23,983 nucleotides of DNA from CAZZEX01 sp964653285. GTDB taxonomy: Bacteria > Chloroflexota > Anaerolineae > B4-G1. The translations under genes were made by a program, and so were the position numbers. Shown here in pieces: positions 13,907 to 22,800 of the stretch. The stretch's first letter is position 1, and the number at the start of each line of letters is the position of its first letter. A model generated the notes under the pieces. The model was not told where the DNA came from. It did no database searches and saw only the letters and a list, made by a program, of their open reading frames with translations. Where the stretch lies: positions 1 to 23,983 of the forward strand of contig CAZZEX010000076.1 of assembly GCA_964653285.1 (NCBI GenBank). Reading direction: 5' to 3'.

Positions 13907-15028
13907 CTATGGAGTGACGATCAAAACCTGGCCGACTTCGATGATATAAGGTGAGGCAATTCCATTGAGCGCTGCCAACGTCCCGACCGTCGTATCGAAG
14001 CGGCGAGCGGTAGAGTAGAGCGTGTCGCCTGGCTGAACGACGTAAGTGGCTGTACCGGTTGGCGGGCTGACTGGGATAAGCAGCACCTGGCCGGCCTGTA
14101 CAGAACTTGGGTTGGGCAGATTGTTGGCAGCGACGATGGCATCTACGGTCGTGCCGTAGTGCAAGGCGATACGAAACAGGTTTTCCCCTGGCTGCACGGT
14201 GTGGTAGGTGTCTACTGTGGACGTAGGGATGTCCGGAACCGAAGGGGTCGCCACGGCCGTTGGCCCAGGCGCAATGCCGCCAGCGCCGATGACGATCAGC
14301 CCATCTACCTGCTCTGGCGCTGGCAACGGTTGTTCCTCAGGATCAAGGAGGTTAACGACGCTGAACCTCAAGGGGCTGCCTCCCTCGGCCAGTGCCCGCG
14401 CCATGAACGAGGCCACCATTCCGCTCCCGCTCACCGGGCTCCCCGGCGCCTGTGCTACGTGGTAGATGATGAGGCCAGCGCCGTTATCTACCTCGTTCCG
14501 CATCACTTGCGCCGGCATGGGGATAATCCCCGCGCCGATTTGAACCCCCTCCACGTCCGGGTCGGAATCCTCAATGCGGACGTACCCGGGTTCAAAGCCG
14601 ATGTGCAACTCGATGCTGTGTAGCCGCTCCACGTTGTCGAGCCACACTTGCACCAGGTGCGCTTCACCGACGGTGAGATTCACCACGGAGGGATCCACAC
14701 GCAACACTGTGGGCCCCTGAACCATTGGCGTCGGCAACGGGGCTTCGTCCTGAGGCTCAGCCCGCAGGGGGGTGCTGGCAATGGTGGGGTTTGAAGTTGG
14801 AGGCGGAGCAACGTAAGGTAGCGAGGTTGGTGTCTCATCGTAGGTGAAGCGCGCGCAGCCCGCCACCAGCAGCGCCAGCCCCAATATGAGGATGACTGCT
14901 GCGCCCCCCCCCTTGAAGCGAGGGGGGCGGGGTCTACCTGCGACGTGAGTACCTACCCGAACAGTTGTGGTACGTCCCCTTCGGCCTGCCATGCTCTGAA
15001 TGCGCAGTGTCTGGTCTGGGCATAACAT
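13907..15028 (-). CDS. Lipoprotein with cohesin-like domain and two LysM domains
   Basis: 373 residues from ATG 15028 (GGAG about nine bases upstream). An alternative ATG at 14992 would remove 12 residues. After an Arg-rich N-terminus comes a hydrophobic stretch ending in lipobox LVAGC (Cys58), so the mature protein is probably lipid-anchored outside the membrane. A Pro/Thr-rich spacer (65-105) leads to a cohesin-type beta-sandwich (about 107-247; LTVGEAHLVQVWLDNV, LHIGFEPGYVRI). Two LysM domains follow (about 274-319 and 328-372; YHTVQPGENLFRIALHYGTT and YVVQPGDTLYSTARRF). LysM modules bind N-acetylglucosamine polymers such as peptidoglycan. The gene is 14 nt behind rsmA and probably belongs to the same transcript as rsmA and the G5/3D protein, suggesting a cell-envelope role. 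Confidence 0.88.
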   Translation of the reverse strand: MLCPDQTLRIQSMAGRRGRTTTVRVGTHVAGRPRPPRFKGGGAAVILILGLALLVAGCARFTYDETPTSLPYVAPPPTSNPTIASTPLRAEPQDEAPLPTPMVQGPTVLRVDPSVVNLTVGEAHLVQVWLDNVERLHSIELHIGFEPGYVRIEDSDPDVEGVQIGAGIIPMPAQVMRNEVDNGAGLIIYHVAQAPGSPVSGSGMVASFMARALAEGGSPLRFSVVNLLDPEEQPLPAPEQVDGLIVIGAGGIAPGPTAVATPSVPDIPTSTVDTYHTVQPGENLFRIALHYGTTVDAIVAANNLPNPSSVQAGQVLLIPVSPPTGTATYVVQPGDTLYSTARRFDTTVGTLAALNGIASPYIIEVGQVLIVTP

Positions 15029-15042
15029 CGTGGTTATCTCCG

Positions 15043-15897
15043 TTATCCGTCACTGAGGTCACCCAGCACGCGGGTGACCCTGGCCCACTCCTCAAGGCTG
15101 AGTGTCTGTGCGCGCCGTCGGGGATCCACGTCAACTTCCCTTAACCGGGTCGCCACCTCATCAGGCGGCCGCCCGAGGCCGGCAGCCATGGTATTGCGAA
15201 GTTGTTTGCGGCGCTGGGCGAAGCCGGCCCGCACGACGCGGAAGAAAGTGGCTGTATTCTCCACGGGCACGGGTGGCGCAGCGTGGAGGTCTATCCGCAA
15301 CACGGCCGATTCCACCCCCGGCGAGGGGTAAAAACTGCCCGGTTTGATGCGAAAGAGCAATTGCGGCCGTCCGTAAAACTGCACGCTCACCGCCAGCAGG
15401 CTCATCTGCCCCGGTTTCGCGACGATGCGCTCCGCCACCTCTCGCTGTACCGTGATCACCATCCGCTGTGGCTTGAGGCTGGCATCCAGCAGATGGCGCA
15501 GCACGGCTGAGGTGATATAGTAGGGCAGGTTAGCGACGACTTTGTACTGGATGCTGGACGCTGATTGCTGGTTGCTGGCGGCGCTGATCAAGGCTGCAGG
15601 GGCGAGCGCCAGGATGTCGCCCTGGATCAGTGTGATGTTATCAAAGTCAATCAACACGCTCTGCAGCACGGGCATCAGCCGTTTATCCAGCTCGACGGCA
15701 ACCACGTATCCGGCGTTCCCCGCCAGTCGCCTGGTCAACGTTCCCAGTCCCGCACCGACCTCCAAGACAACATCATCGGCGGTCAGTTCAGCGGCTGCGA
15801 CAATCTTCTTGAGCGCGGTTTGATCTACGAGGAAGTTCTGGCCCAGCCCTTTGCTTGGCTGGAGGTTCCATTGCTCCAGCAGTCTGCGCACGCCCAT
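15043..15897 (-). CDS. rsmA: 16S rRNA (adenine1518/1519-N6) dimethyltransferase RsmA/KsgA
   Basis: 284 residues, ATG 15897. An AGGA eight bases upstream overlaps the end of the preceding gene. Motifs: SKGLGQNFLVD (15-25), SAM-binding VLEVGAGLGTLT (44-55), acidic VAVELDK (67-72) and the catalytic NLPYYIT (123-129). The C-terminal helical domain is present (FAQRRKQLRNTM). The enzyme dimethylates two adjacent adenines in helix 45 of 16S rRNA during late 30S assembly. The order 3D/G5 protein then rsmA matches yabE-rnmV-ksgA in Bacillus and rpfB-ksgA in actinobacteria, an old synteny. Odd point: residues ~101-117 are a Ser/Ala/Gln-rich insertion encoded by low-complexity DNA, just before the catalytic loop. 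Confidence 0.95.
   Translation of the reverse strand: MGVRRLLEQWNLQPSKGLGQNFLVDQTALKKIVAAAELTADDVVLEVGAGLGTLTRRLAGNAGYVVAVELDKRLMPVLQSVLIDFDNITLIQGDILALAPAALISAASNQQSASSIQYKVVANLPYYITSAVLRHLLDASLKPQRMVITVQREVAERIVAKPGQMSLLAVSVQFYGRPQLLFRIKPGSFYPSPGVESAVLRIDLHAAPPVPVENTATFFRVVRAGFAQRRKQLRNTMAAGLGRPPDEVATRLREVDVDPRRRAQTLSLEEWARVTRVLGDLSDG
15547..15579 (-). repeat. Low-complexity CCAGCA-type insertion within rsmA
   Basis: On the coding strand the segment is made of near-copies of CCAGCA/CAGCAT words. It encodes Ser/Ala/Gln-rich residues in a loop directly before the NLPY active-site strand, where most KsgA proteins are shorter. The frame is kept. Confidence 0.5.
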
Positions 15898-15906
15898 CGG
15901 CTGGTC

Positions 15907-17400
15907 CTAGTCGAGGACGTAGTCGATCTGACCAGGCACAGGGGTCAGCAGATAGACGTCTACCCAGCGGTACCAGAGCACCAGGTTATCGTCGTCATAC
16001 CCCAGGTCAATGCGCCCTCCCTTGACCGCACCGCCGGTGTCACCGGCGATACCGATACCGTAGCCGGGCACATAGACCCGGCTGTGGAGGTTGATCACTC
16101 GCGGGTCCACGGCGACAATGCCGTACCCCATCTTCATCCCCGTGGCCGTGTGTCCATACCAGGAACTCGTCTTAGGCGTGCCAGCCGTAGCAGCGGAGTA
16201 GGAGGTCGCCAACACGTGGATCACCCGCCAATACTCGATTGGGCCGGAAGGGGTGTCGAGAGCGCGGATGATAATCTTAGATCCGTATCCGAAGATTTTT
16301 GTTGTGGGCGGGACAGCGACGTACTCGCCATCAAGCGCCCGTGCAACCTCGTGACCATCCTCGTAGCGTACGCGGATGCGCCGTTCCAGAATACCACGCG
16401 CTCCTTCTTGTAGCACTCGCTGGTGGTCAATCTCCAGGTCCGGGTCAGGCTGCCACACTGACTCGAAAGGGATAGGCTCCTGTTCGATCAGGAAGCGCTC
16501 GCTGACGCGTACAATCCGGATCGTGGCGTCTTCCTCAAGAGGTGCATCGGGTACGGGGATGGTATAGTCCTGGCCGGTGAGGATCAGCCCCAGGTCGGCC
16601 AGCACCTCACCTACACGCTGCCGATGAGTGCGAGTGCGGAGTGTCCGCCCATCCACCTGTATCGTCACCGGTATGGAACGGTCAACGTAGACATGTAGCC
16701 CTGCCGACATACGCTCGCCCAGCCCTGGCCGGACGCAGTCGGCCAGGTAGAGCGTCAAGCCGGCCCGACGCAACGCCTCGCCGACAGTGGAAGCAGTAGT
16801 ATAAAGCGTCGTCGCCCGGCCATCCTCGTGCAGCGTGAAGGGGACGGCGCGGCGGACTGTGATGCGAGCGGGTTCGGGGGCGGCTGCGGCGGGACTTCGC
16901 TGTGAGCGCGTCTCGGCTGAGCTCGACGGAGTCTCGGCTGAGCGGTTGGCTGCCATAAGCTCTCCTTCGATCTCTACCTCGTCGTACGGTCCCAGCGATA
17001 CTCTCGCTTCCTCCAACACTGTCTCGACCGACGTGGCGTGGGTGCGGAGCAGACAAGAGTGTCCGTCGGCGCTGATATACACGGGGCGGGCCCGCTGCAC
17101 CTCCACAATCAACCCCGGCTCAAGCGGCGTATCCAATGCAGGAGTGACGATATCCTCGGGGTAAAGAGCAAGGCCAACGTCCATCAGCAGTGCGGCGACG
17201 GTATCCTGGTGGGTGTGCAGTCGCTGCACCCGACCATCCACCACCAGCGTGACCGGCATCAGCGCCGTCCGGTAGCCGGCTGCCAGCGTGCCGACGATAA
17301 GCACCAATGCCAGGAAGGCCTTAAGGCCCTGCAGTCGGCTCAGGGCATCATCCTGTAGCAGGTGCACACGTTTTAGTGGGGCGGTTGCGGTTGTCTCCAT
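15907..17400 (-). CDS. DUF348-G5-3D cell-wall protein (YabE/RpfB-like)
   Basis: 497 residues from ATG 17400. One membrane anchor or signal helix (about 27-46) is followed by ubiquitin-like DUF348 domains at about 48-103, 105-150, 180-237 and 240-297 (repeated VDGR-x-x-x-LxTxxxTVxExL). A G5 domain follows (about 298-355), then a C-terminal 3D domain (about 396-480) with the three conserved Asp: VAVDPRVI (432), GDTGG (454) and GRIDLGYDD (465). 3D domains resemble the lytic transglycosylase MltA fold, and related YabE/RpfB proteins remodel peptidoglycan at the cell surface. An Ala/Ser/Glu-rich insert with a 21-nt direct repeat (SAET twice, near 16912-16946) separates the second and third DUF348 domains. 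It is the first gene of a tight minus-strand cluster with rsmA nine bases downstream. Confidence 0.88.
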   Translation of the reverse strand: METTATAPLKRVHLLQDDALSRLQGLKAFLALVLIVGTLAAGYRTALMPVTLVVDGRVQRLHTHQDTVAALLMDVGLALYPEDIVTPALDTPLEPGLIVEVQRARPVYISADGHSCLLRTHATSVETVLEEARVSLGPYDEVEIEGELMAANRSAETPSSSAETRSQRSPAAAAPEPARITVRRAVPFTLHEDGRATTLYTTASTVGEALRRAGLTLYLADCVRPGLGERMSAGLHVYVDRSIPVTIQVDGRTLRTRTHRQRVGEVLADLGLILTGQDYTIPVPDAPLEEDATIRIVRVSERFLIEQEPIPFESVWQPDPDLEIDHQRVLQEGARGILERRIRVRYEDGHEVARALDGEYVAVPPTTKIFGYGSKIIIRALDTPSGPIEYWRVIHVLATSYSAATAGTPKTSSWYGHTATGMKMGYGIVAVDPRVINLHSRVYVPGYGIGIAGDTGGAVKGGRIDLGYDDDNLVLWYRWVDVYLLTPVPGQIDYVLD

Positions 17401-17415
17401 ACGTCACCGGGCAAG

Positions 17416-17442
17416 GGAGGCGGCGGAGGTCCCGCCGCCTCC
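17416..17442 (-). other. Strong GC hairpin just upstream of the G5/3D gene
   Basis: An 11-bp perfect stem (17416-17426 with 17432-17442) and 5-nt loop lies 15 nt before the ATG at 17400. There is no T-run on the minus strand, so it may not terminate. It could stabilise the 3' end of the SRP RNA transcript or limit read-through and ribosome access to the next gene. Confidence 0.5.
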
Positions 17443-17504
17443 TCTGGCGAATGGTCGTGCACCCCCCGTCGAATCGTGCCACCCGGCTTACCGGGATCAA
17501 CCGG

Positions 17505-17609
17505 CTCCGACCAGGCACCCCTGCGGCGCCCAGGAGGGGCTCCTTACCGCTGCTTCCTCCCGGACCTGACGGGGTTCGAAGGCTCCTGCCGCGCAGGACC
17601 CGGTCTTCA
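17505..17609 (-). ncRNA. ffs: Signal recognition particle RNA, small (4.5S) type
   Basis: On the minus strand the conserved helix-8 core GTCAGGTCC-GGGA-GGAAGCAGC is present (within 17549-17573), which is the Ffh-binding asymmetric and symmetric loop closed by a GNRA (GGGA) tetraloop. Flanking arms pair into one long hairpin: CAGGAG with CTCCTG, CCTGCG with CGCAGG, and GACC with GGTC, giving outer limits close to 17509-17605. The ~100-nt size fits the bacterial small SRP RNA without an Alu domain. The RNA pairs with Ffh and FtsY to deliver membrane and secreted proteins. Exact ends are approximate. Confidence 0.88.
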
Positions 17610-17811
17610 ACACCGCTTGACCTCGACAGTATCGGGTGATCCAACCCTCAGGGAGGAATTCGACCCCGCTATGGCGGATTGCGGGTACAGGGCACCGCCA
17701 GCTCCCCGTCTAGCACGACCAGTGTCATGCTACCGCAGAGAAGGCGAAATGTCAAATTAGCAGTTAGTTGCGGCTCGCGGCTTCCGGTTGCCAGTTGACG
17801 GCTAACGGCTC
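17610..17811. other. Intergenic stretch between ffs and mutL
   Basis: No gene is supported. The right part (17755-17811) is word-like low-complexity sequence built from TTGCC, GGCT, GTTAG and AGTTG. I could not identify a convincing minus-strand promoter for ffs; GATACT lies near 17629 on the minus strand but lacks a matched -35. Confidence 0.4.
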
Positions 17812-17839
17812 TTGCCTGAACGGGGTTGTGTGATAAAAT
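17812..17839 (+). promoter_or_regulatory. Probable mutL promoter
   Basis: TTGCCT (17812-17817) and TAAAAT (17834-17839) are separated by 16 bp. The transcript would have a very short leader containing GGGAGG (17846-17851) six bases before the ATG. Confidence 0.45.
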
Positions 17840-17857
17840 GAATGTGGGAGGTCGCTG

Positions 17858-19636
17858 ATGCCCATTCACGTGTTGTCGGAAGAGGTCGCCTCGCAGATTG
17901 CCGCTGGCGAGGTCGTGGAGCGCCCGTCGTCTGTGGTCAAGGAACTGGTCGAGAACGGCATAGACGCTGGCGCGCGCGATATCCGGGTGGAGACGCGCGC
18001 TGGTGGCAAGCGGTTCATCCGCGTAACCGACGACGGCTGCGGTGTGCCAGCCGCCGAGGTGGAGTTGGCCTTTCACCGCCATTCGACCAGTAAACTGACC
18101 ACGGCGGGCGACCTGACCCACATCACTACGCTGGGCTTTCGGGGTGAGGCGCTGGCCTCCATCGCCGCCGTCAGCCGGGTGACCTTCGTGACACGGGCGG
18201 CCGATGGACTGGTGGGGACGCTGCTGCGGCTGGAAGGAGGCCGGGTGGTGACCAGCCGGGAGAGCGGGCGATCGCCAGGGACGGCGGTGACGGTGGAGGA
18301 CTTGTTCTTCAACGTCCCGGCCCGCCGCAAGTTTCTGCGCTCCGAGCGGACCGAACGGAGGCACATTGACGCATGGCTTACCCGCTACGCGATGGCCTAT
18401 CCGGGGCTGCGCTTCACGCTGAGCCACGACGGACGGGTCGCCTTCCAGTCGTCCGGCAATGATCGCTTGCGCGACGTGCTGGTCGCGGTCTATGGGCTGG
18501 AAGTCGGTGCTGCTGCCCTTGAGATCACCCCCGATGACCAGCATCCAACCTCGGGCGTCGGGCATCCGGTATCCACCATCCAGGTCACAGGCTTCGTCAG
18601 TCCTCCTCCGCTGCATCGGGCCAATCGGGGCTACATCACGCTTTTCGTCAACGGGCGCTGGGTGCATGATGCTCGCCTGACCTACGCGATCATCCAGGCC
18701 TATCACACACTCCTTCCCACCAAGCGCTACCCGTTGGCGGTGGTGATGGTGCATCTGCCGCCGGAGGACGTGGACGTGAACGTGCACCCCACCAAGGCAG
18801 AGGTGCGCTTCCGCGATGGGGACGTGGTGTTCCGAGCGGTGCAGAAGGCGGTGCGACGCACACTGCTCGAGCGGTCCTCGGTGCCCGTCGCCATGCGCTC
18901 CCCGACGGCTTGGCCTGCCTCCCCTGCCCAGTGGAGGGAGGGGCAGCATGAGCGGCTGGCCAGATTGAGGCTGCAACCGGCCGGCGAGCAGTTGCGCTTT
19001 GAAGAGAAGCCACCTGACGTTGCAGCACCTGGCGGGGGCGTCTTCGTACCTTCGGCGGAGGGGCTCCCGCCATTGCGGGTGATAGGGCAACTGGGCGTGA
19101 CCTACATCGTAGCTGAAGGGCCGGAGGGGATGTACCTGGTTGACCAGCACGCTGCCCACGAGCGGGTGCTGTTCGAGCGGCTGCTGGCGGAGCGAGAGCG
19201 AGCGGGAGTCGCGTCACAGGCACTGCTGGAACCAAAGCCTGTGGAACTGGCGCCCGAGGCGGCGAGCCTGCTGGAGGAGCACCTGGAGGCGTTGGGCGGC
19301 CTGGGCTTCCAGATGGAACGCTTTGGCGGGGCAACGATGCTGGTGCGAGCGCTCCCGGCGATCGTGGCGGAGACAGACCCGGCCCGTGTGCTGGAGGACG
19401 TGGCGGCGGCGCTAGAGGCGGGTGACGTGCCGCTGGCAGGCACGGTCGAGGAGGCCGTGGCACGCCAGGTCTGCAAGCGGGCCGCGATCAAGGCCGGGGA
19501 GGTAATGGTGCAGGCGGAGATGGAGGAACTGGTGAGAATGCTGGAGCAATGTGCCAGCCCGCGCACCTGCCCCCACGGACGACCCACGATGATCCACCTG
19601 AGTGTGGAGCAACTGGCCCGCGAGTTTGGGCGGTAG
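17858..19636 (+). CDS. mutL: DNA mismatch repair endonuclease/ATPase MutL
   Basis: 592 residues, ATG 17858 with GGGAGG upstream. The GHKL ATPase N-terminus is complete: IAAGEVVERP (14-23), ELVENGIDAGA (29-39), DDGCG, TLGFRGEALASI and the ARRKFL loop. After a Pro-rich linker (about 350-395) the C-terminal dimerisation domain carries the metal-binding nuclease motif DQHA-x2-E-x4-E (Asp429 to Glu440), plus CKRAAIKAGE and CPHGRPT. This is therefore the nicking type of MutL, found in bacteria without MutH, and not the E. coli type. It uses ATP and acts after MutS mismatch recognition, guided by the clamp. The usual ENS triad reads Glu-Asn-Gly here, a mild change. mutS is not in the window. The gene is probably monocistronic. 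Confidence 0.95.
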   Translation: MPIHVLSEEVASQIAAGEVVERPSSVVKELVENGIDAGARDIRVETRAGGKRFIRVTDDGCGVPAAEVELAFHRHSTSKLTTAGDLTHITTLGFRGEALASIAAVSRVTFVTRAADGLVGTLLRLEGGRVVTSRESGRSPGTAVTVEDLFFNVPARRKFLRSERTERRHIDAWLTRYAMAYPGLRFTLSHDGRVAFQSSGNDRLRDVLVAVYGLEVGAAALEITPDDQHPTSGVGHPVSTIQVTGFVSPPPLHRANRGYITLFVNGRWVHDARLTYAIIQAYHTLLPTKRYPLAVVMVHLPPEDVDVNVHPTKAEVRFRDGDVVFRAVQKAVRRTLLERSSVPVAMRSPTAWPASPAQWREGQHERLARLRLQPAGEQLRFEEKPPDVAAPGGGVFVPSAEGLPPLRVIGQLGVTYIVAEGPEGMYLVDQHAAHERVLFERLLAERERAGVASQALLEPKPVELAPEAASLLEEHLEALGGLGFQMERFGGATMLVRALPAIVAETDPARVLEDVAAALEAGDVPLAGTVEEAVARQVCKRAAIKAGEVMVQAEMEELVRMLEQCASPRTCPHGRPTMIHLSVEQLAREFGR

Positions 19637-19804
19637 AACGGCGGATTGCAGGACAACAGCGGATAAGGCAATGGGTCTTCCAAAGACCACCGTATCTCCT
19701 GCAGCCCTCTGTCCGTGATGTCCCACAACTCCGCCATCTCGTCCGCCTGTGCCTCAACCGCCGCCAGGCCAGCCTTGTCCCTTGCCGATGTCTATCTATC
19801 CACC
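19637..19804 (-). other. Intergenic stretch with possible gene remnant on the minus strand
   Basis: Between the convergent mutL and R-M genes a minus-strand frame from about 19790 reads LAAVEAQADEMAELWDITD and continues GLQEIRWSLEDP. It is helical, charged and protein-like but lacks a ribosome site, a good start and its own stop before it runs antisense into mutL. It could be the tail of a lost small gene downstream of the R-M enzyme. A 6-bp hairpin (GGTCTT-CCA-AAGACC near 19673) lacks a T-run. Confidence 0.25.
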
Positions 19805-22800
19805 TCAGCCAGCCTCACTTGTTTGTGATTGCACATACTCCCCGATATACTGCCACAGCAGGCTGGTGACCCGCATCTGCAATCGTTCATCGGCCGTGCG
19901 GCTTCTTGCCCACCGAAGGATGTCGTCTTGTATCTCTTCCCGGTATTGTTGATAGGCATCCAATACTTGCTGGCAGACCTCATCGCCTTCGGGGATGTGG
20001 ACTGTCCCAGTGTTGCCAGCCTCTTGCCATGCCTGGATAAACTCGGCCTTGATCATACTTCCGGCGTATCTGAGATCTTCTCCGATCATGATATAACCCT
20101 GGCCCAGTGCACCCGCCCCGGTGAAAAGCTCTTGTCCCACCTGTACTTCGCCCTCGGGCAAGCGAAACTTCTTAGTCGGCGTGTCAGGAAGCACGAAGCC
20201 GTCAGGGAAGCGACGGAAGACCGATTTGTCCATCTCACGCCAGGTTTCCCTCGCCAGGGTGCGGGCGCTGGCCGTGCGCTTGGTGCGGGCGGCTTTGATA
20301 CGGTTTTGCATGGCAATCTCTTCCAATTCCCGCTTGCGCTTATACAGCCGCTTCAATTCATCGTATACCCTCTCGCGCCACCGTTGCCGTTCGGTTGGAT
20401 CACTCACGCCCAGTGCTTCAAACATAGCGTCGTCCAACTCCACCCTGTCGGCTTGCTCCAACTCATCGCCCATTGGGTAAATGGGCAGAGCGGGACGTTG
20501 GCTAACAGCATCGAAGGCTTTCACGAGTCGCTGTTGCAACTCCTCTCTCAGGTCTCTTGCTTGCACAACAGGGATCATCTTGGTGATGAACACATCGGTG
20601 TCCAGGTAGCCCTCACGGCCCACGCTACGGGCGTAAGAGTCCTTGAAGAACCAGGTTAAAGTCGAGTTGAGGAGCGCCGCCAAGACTTTCGGATTGGTGT
20701 CATGTTTGGGATAAACGTTGAAAAACCGTTTGTTGCAAGTGTATCCCTTTGGGTTCAATGGTACGATGTGACGATACTGATGGGCTTGGGGCCAAAGAAC
20801 GGTGCCAGGTTCTGGCGGGCGTAGATCGTACCATTGACGAGGATTGTCTGGATTATCACTTACTCGACTAGCGCACGTGGGGCGCTCATGGAATCCCTCT
20901 TGTTCTCCATAACGTATGTAGTTTAACACATCCGTGCCGTGCAAGGCTTCGGGAGATTCTGAAACAGCCAGTACCTTCTTGTTCAATGCCGCCGGATCAA
21001 TAACGAGGCCTTTGACTTCCATCACATTGAATATCAACGGCTTCAAGTATTGCGCCTCGATCCGATGTGCCGAGCCGTCGCCAGCCTTGACCACGCGCAC
21101 GCTCTCCGTCTGGCTCCGGGCCAGACCGTAGACTTCGGCCAGGGTCTCGTTGTCCAGGCCGTCGGTGATGTCCTGCACGTAGAAGAATTTGTCTGCACCA
21201 GACTTGACACCATATTTCACCCTCGCCACATCGCGCAGCGGTGCCAATCTGTCACGGAAGGCATCGAGCAGTTCAAAGAATAGATCGGGAGCGCGCAGAT
21301 AGATGCTCCACTTGGTGCCCGCGTAGCGTCCCTCTTGCTCCCGCAGCACGGCCCAGTCACCGTCCCAATCTGCAGGTAGTTCAGCACCTTCATCCTTGAA
21401 CTCCCAGCCCTCCAGCGTCAATTGCCCCTGGTTCACCACACGCACCCGCCAATGGTCGTCGTTGATACTCTCTGTCAAACCTTCGATTTCGGCTACCAGA
21501 GCGTCTACGGCCTGTTGGCGCACGGCCTCGTTTTCAGTTTGGGGCAAGAGTTGGCTCAATGGTTGGCGCAGCAAGACAAACTTGATATCGTTGTCGGCCC
21601 GGGTCTGGGGGTCGTCAGTGCGCCGCAAAATAGTCGCCGCAGTGTTCACCCGTGCCTCGGTGAACCACGGTTCGACGTCGCTCTCCAGCACGGCGAGCAC
21701 CTGGAATCGCTCCAGGATGAATTCTTGTAACTTGAAGCCATACTCGTTATCAAGCCAACCACTTCCGGTCAATAGGCCGATGTAGCCCCCCTCGGGCAGA
21801 AAGTGGGCCCCGTGGGGCCAGAAGTAAATGTATAGATCAGACCGGGCCGAAGGTTTTGGAGCGCCCTTACCCCATTCTTCGTAGAACAGCTCTTTGAGGA
21901 ACTCTTTGTAGGGCTTGTTGGGAGCCCCCTTTACTCGGAGGATGTGATCTATGTCCTCCTGGCGGACGTAAGGCGGATTGCCCACCACGACATCCACCTG
22001 ATCAATGGGAATGTGTACCTGCTGATTGTTGCCCAGTCCCTCAACCTTGAGCACCCCCTGAGCCGGTATCTGGAAAACGGGATGGCCCCGGCGCACATTG
22101 AAGAAATCCTCGACAGCCACCCGTGGATAGTTGGGTTCGTTGTCCAGGTCGCGAGCAGCCAGGTTGATCAACGCCAGATGGGCTGCAAAGGGCGAGATGT
22201 CCACACCGTAGATTTGCTCAAGCAACTGAGCGTGGGATAGTGTGCCACCGCTCAACTGCTTCTTGCGAGCATAGGCCCGCACCAGGAACGTGCCCCCGCC
22301 ACAGGCAGGGTCGGCAACTATGGCGTCGGGCTGGCGGATACAAAACCCGTTAATCACGTCCACCAGGTCGGGCATGGTGTAATGCTGGCCGTAGCGATGT
22401 CGTTCTTGGGGACTGATCAACCGCTCAAAGACACGGCCCACAATGTCATAGTTCAGACGGGTAAAGTCGTAAGCGTCGATGTGATCAATCAGGTTGCGCC
22501 ACCCTGCGAGGGCAACAGGAGCCAGGAAAGGCAGTGTGTCGGCAAAGTTACGCAGGTAAACCGTCTCGTAATCTCCCGAAGCCCAGATCGCCTTCTCAAA
22601 GAACTCGTTCAGAGCCTGGTGCATTTTCTCGCCCGTGTCTTCCAGGGGACCAAAGGCAATAGTGGGTAACTTGTCGCTGTAGCGACGGCGCAGGGCGTTG
22701 TAGAACATCAACTTGTTGACCAACCGGTAGCAGCTTGTTTTGGCCGCCCGCTCCAGATCAACGACGAGTGTCTCTTCTGAATGGGTCCAGCCCATCTCGT

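Noticed and set aside
17570..17585. GGGTTCGAAGGC resembling a tRNA T-loop
   Set aside because: It lies within the SRP RNA arm, and no cloverleaf, anticodon stem or acceptor pairing can be drawn around it.
17669..19159. 496-codon minus-strand open frame opposite mutL
   Set aside because: It overlaps the well-supported mutL gene along its length and has no ribosome site or family motif.
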